From assembly GCA_020055645.1 (NCBI GenBank), contig CM034549.1:8583501-8647500 (forward strand): a stretch of 64,000 nt of DNA, given 5' to 3'. Under the pieces are notes generated by a model. It saw nothing but the letters and a program-made list of their open reading frames with translations, ran no database searches and had not been told where the DNA came from. This DNA comes from Tomocerus qinae. Its lineage: Eukaryota; Arthropoda; Collembola; Entomobryomorpha; Tomoceridae. Position 1 is the first letter of the stretch. The number at the start of each line of letters is the position of its first letter. The position numbers and the translations under genes are program-made. Shown in pieces: positions 62,376 through 64,000 of this stretch.

Positions 62376-64000
62376 AATCTCCAGAAGAACAAACTGATGG
62401 ATCCTTTTCTCCGGTGAAGAACATAAAGACGAAAATGCAATCACCAATTTCTCTATTTTTTTGAAGCACAGAAACTCGCACAAAGAATGGTCTTGTACAA
62501 GTAATGGACCATCCGTAATAATTCATCACAGTAGGCAGTTATTTTAATCTGGAAGAACAAAGTTAACTCTGGTAATTGTAAAAGGTGAATTAACGATTAA
62601 TACTTAGTTTAAATTAAATGTATAAACGTAAATAATATTACATTATGCGAACTCAAGAAACTCTTTACTAAATACTTCTTTAGGAGATTGTGGCTGTGAC
62701 ATTAATGCGATTATCTTTAGTAATGTTAGTAATTAATTAGTTAATCATTTATTTGTAACAAATAATAATAAGTGAGTAAGAAATAGTTTAAATAACATAG
62801 ACTTTTTTTAGTTGTGTAGTATCTTTTTACTTACAGTGTTCTAATTTACTTTAACAAGTTGTCAACCTAATGATAAACTAATTACAATAATTATTTCCTG
62901 ATCATTATAATAATAATACATAATTGATAATATTCGAAAACTTTGTTCGATTATTAAGTATATTGCAATTTCCCAGTAGCTGTATAGAACCAATTTTTTA
63001 TATACCGAACATGTACGAATTGCAAATAGGTAAAGGTGGCATCTGGAATGTAACCCGTAAAGGCGTAGTGCTTATAAAGTAGTTGAATAAATTGAATAGG
63101 CATATTATTTCATTATTTCTTATTGAATCATCCAATTTAAAGTATTACTTATGCATAATGTAGTCGTTGTAAAAGCGTAGAGCGTAAGATTGAAATATTA
63201 AAAGCAATATGAAACTTAGCAAGTGGGAATATTGTATGAGATATATTACATCATTAGCATTAGATGATAGTAATAGATGAAAAGAGCAGAATTCGAGGTT
63301 TGAAAATATTTTAAGTCTGCGAAATGTCATGATTCGAAGGTTAGAAATTGAATTGAGCATGTCAAATTGCTACTACAGAGAAATTCACCCATTCGTTATT
63401 AACGCTAATAATAATTTACCATTTACTTATTACCTTACTAAGGGTTGGAGTTTAGAGGCGAATAAAAACATTAGATGTGAAAGTTTCTGAACCGAAGCTA
63501 AATGTGTCTTAAGGGATTCATATAAAGATCTCATAAATTATTTTTGGTAGCAGTAGCATCCTCTGTATATATCCTCCAAATAGAGACGGGACCGTTTACT
63601 GATCACTGCATTATATTTTAGCACGAGCAACTTCAGACGAAATATTTTTCTTCAAAGCTCATCTTAGATTCACTATTCCGCATTGATAGAAGAACCAAAA
63701 TAAACTAATCATCTCATATCATGCGAAGCAAACCAATCGATATTTAATGCATAGTAAGTACACTTATAACGCTAGCATTTTTATGTTACTGGGGATGGAA
63801 TGTACATTATTAAATGCACTGCTATTGTCTTATCGTCAATTATATTTTTGCCGTGCAATACATGATATAGACAAAGTCTAATCGCTTAACTTAGTATAAT
63901 AAATGGCTACATGAGTACCTGGATGTTAGAAAATGATACTGAGTTTTCTTGGCATGATAAAACTGAAATAGTATCAAACATGACACAGATACATCACTTT
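62376..64000. other. 3' flank, no further gene seen
   Basis: AT-rich DNA with several AATAAT and AATAAA-like words. GTGAAAGT lies at about 63477. No exon, repeat or RNA gene could be supported up to the window end. Confidence 0.5.

Noticed and set aside
61928-62440. 170-codon minus-strand open frame rich in Ser and acidic residues
   Set aside because: It lies opposite the Ser-rich exon 61981-62375; reading TCT/TCA-rich codons backwards yields such a frame. The plus strand has matching acceptor and phase.
1-64000. CRISPR arrays, prokaryotic operons or prophage
   Set aside because: The spliced animal genes, SINE-like and MITE sequences identify a eukaryotic nuclear genome; no regular spacer-repeat pattern was seen.

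Overview
The window looks like nuclear DNA of an arthropod, probably a hexapod. It is AT-rich (roughly two thirds A+T by eye), gene-poor, and its genes are split by introns that are mostly 45-260 nt with GT..AG borders. Every recognisable gene is an animal family. I could not place it to genus; the hexapod call is an inference from gene structure, foldback transposons and family content.

Layout. 1-754 (+): last two exons of a ZnT1-type zinc exporter (SLC30A1-like). 3.06-3.51 kb: a 109-bp tandem repeat. 3.85-4.29 kb (-): an exon of a cysteine-rich secreted/membrane protein whose remaining exons lie beyond the left edge. 8.9-10.5 kb: an island of foldback (MITE-like) elements. 15.0-15.3 kb: a tRNA-derived, SINE-like sequence with two separated tRNA halves. 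21.2-37.2 kb (-): a five-exon gene for a 312-aa secreted, probably membrane-tethered, 14-cysteine protein, paralogous to the 3.9-kb exon and containing 8.1-kb and 6.4-kb introns. 44.0-44.4 kb: a second foldback element related to one in the first island. 45.86-47.20 kb (+): an FKBP59/FKBP52-like co-chaperone lacking the first FKBP domain. 48.11-50.63 kb (-): a cytosolic YwrD-type gamma-glutamyltransferase, complete in eight exons. 52.48-54.43 kb (+): a seven-exon serpin without a visible signal peptide and with a non-inhibitory-looking hinge. 61.70-62.38 kb (+): the last exons of an unrecognised Ser-rich protein. The remaining long stretches show no supportable gene.

The genes do not form one pathway. 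The FKBP and GGT genes converge tail to tail. Exon phases close exactly in all four reconstructed complete genes (939, 894, 1641 and 1305 coding nt), which is the main internal check on these models.

The most unusual sequence-level signal is a short motif, G(A/T)GAAAGT, on both strands. It is scattered through the non-coding DNA about ten times more often than base composition predicts, with unrelated flanks. Other items of note are the permuted-looking tRNA halves, two foldback elements with matching ends and 8-9 bp target duplications, the single-domain FKBP with an intact Hsp90 clamp and a GC-AG intron, and the paralogous cysteine-rich gene pair.
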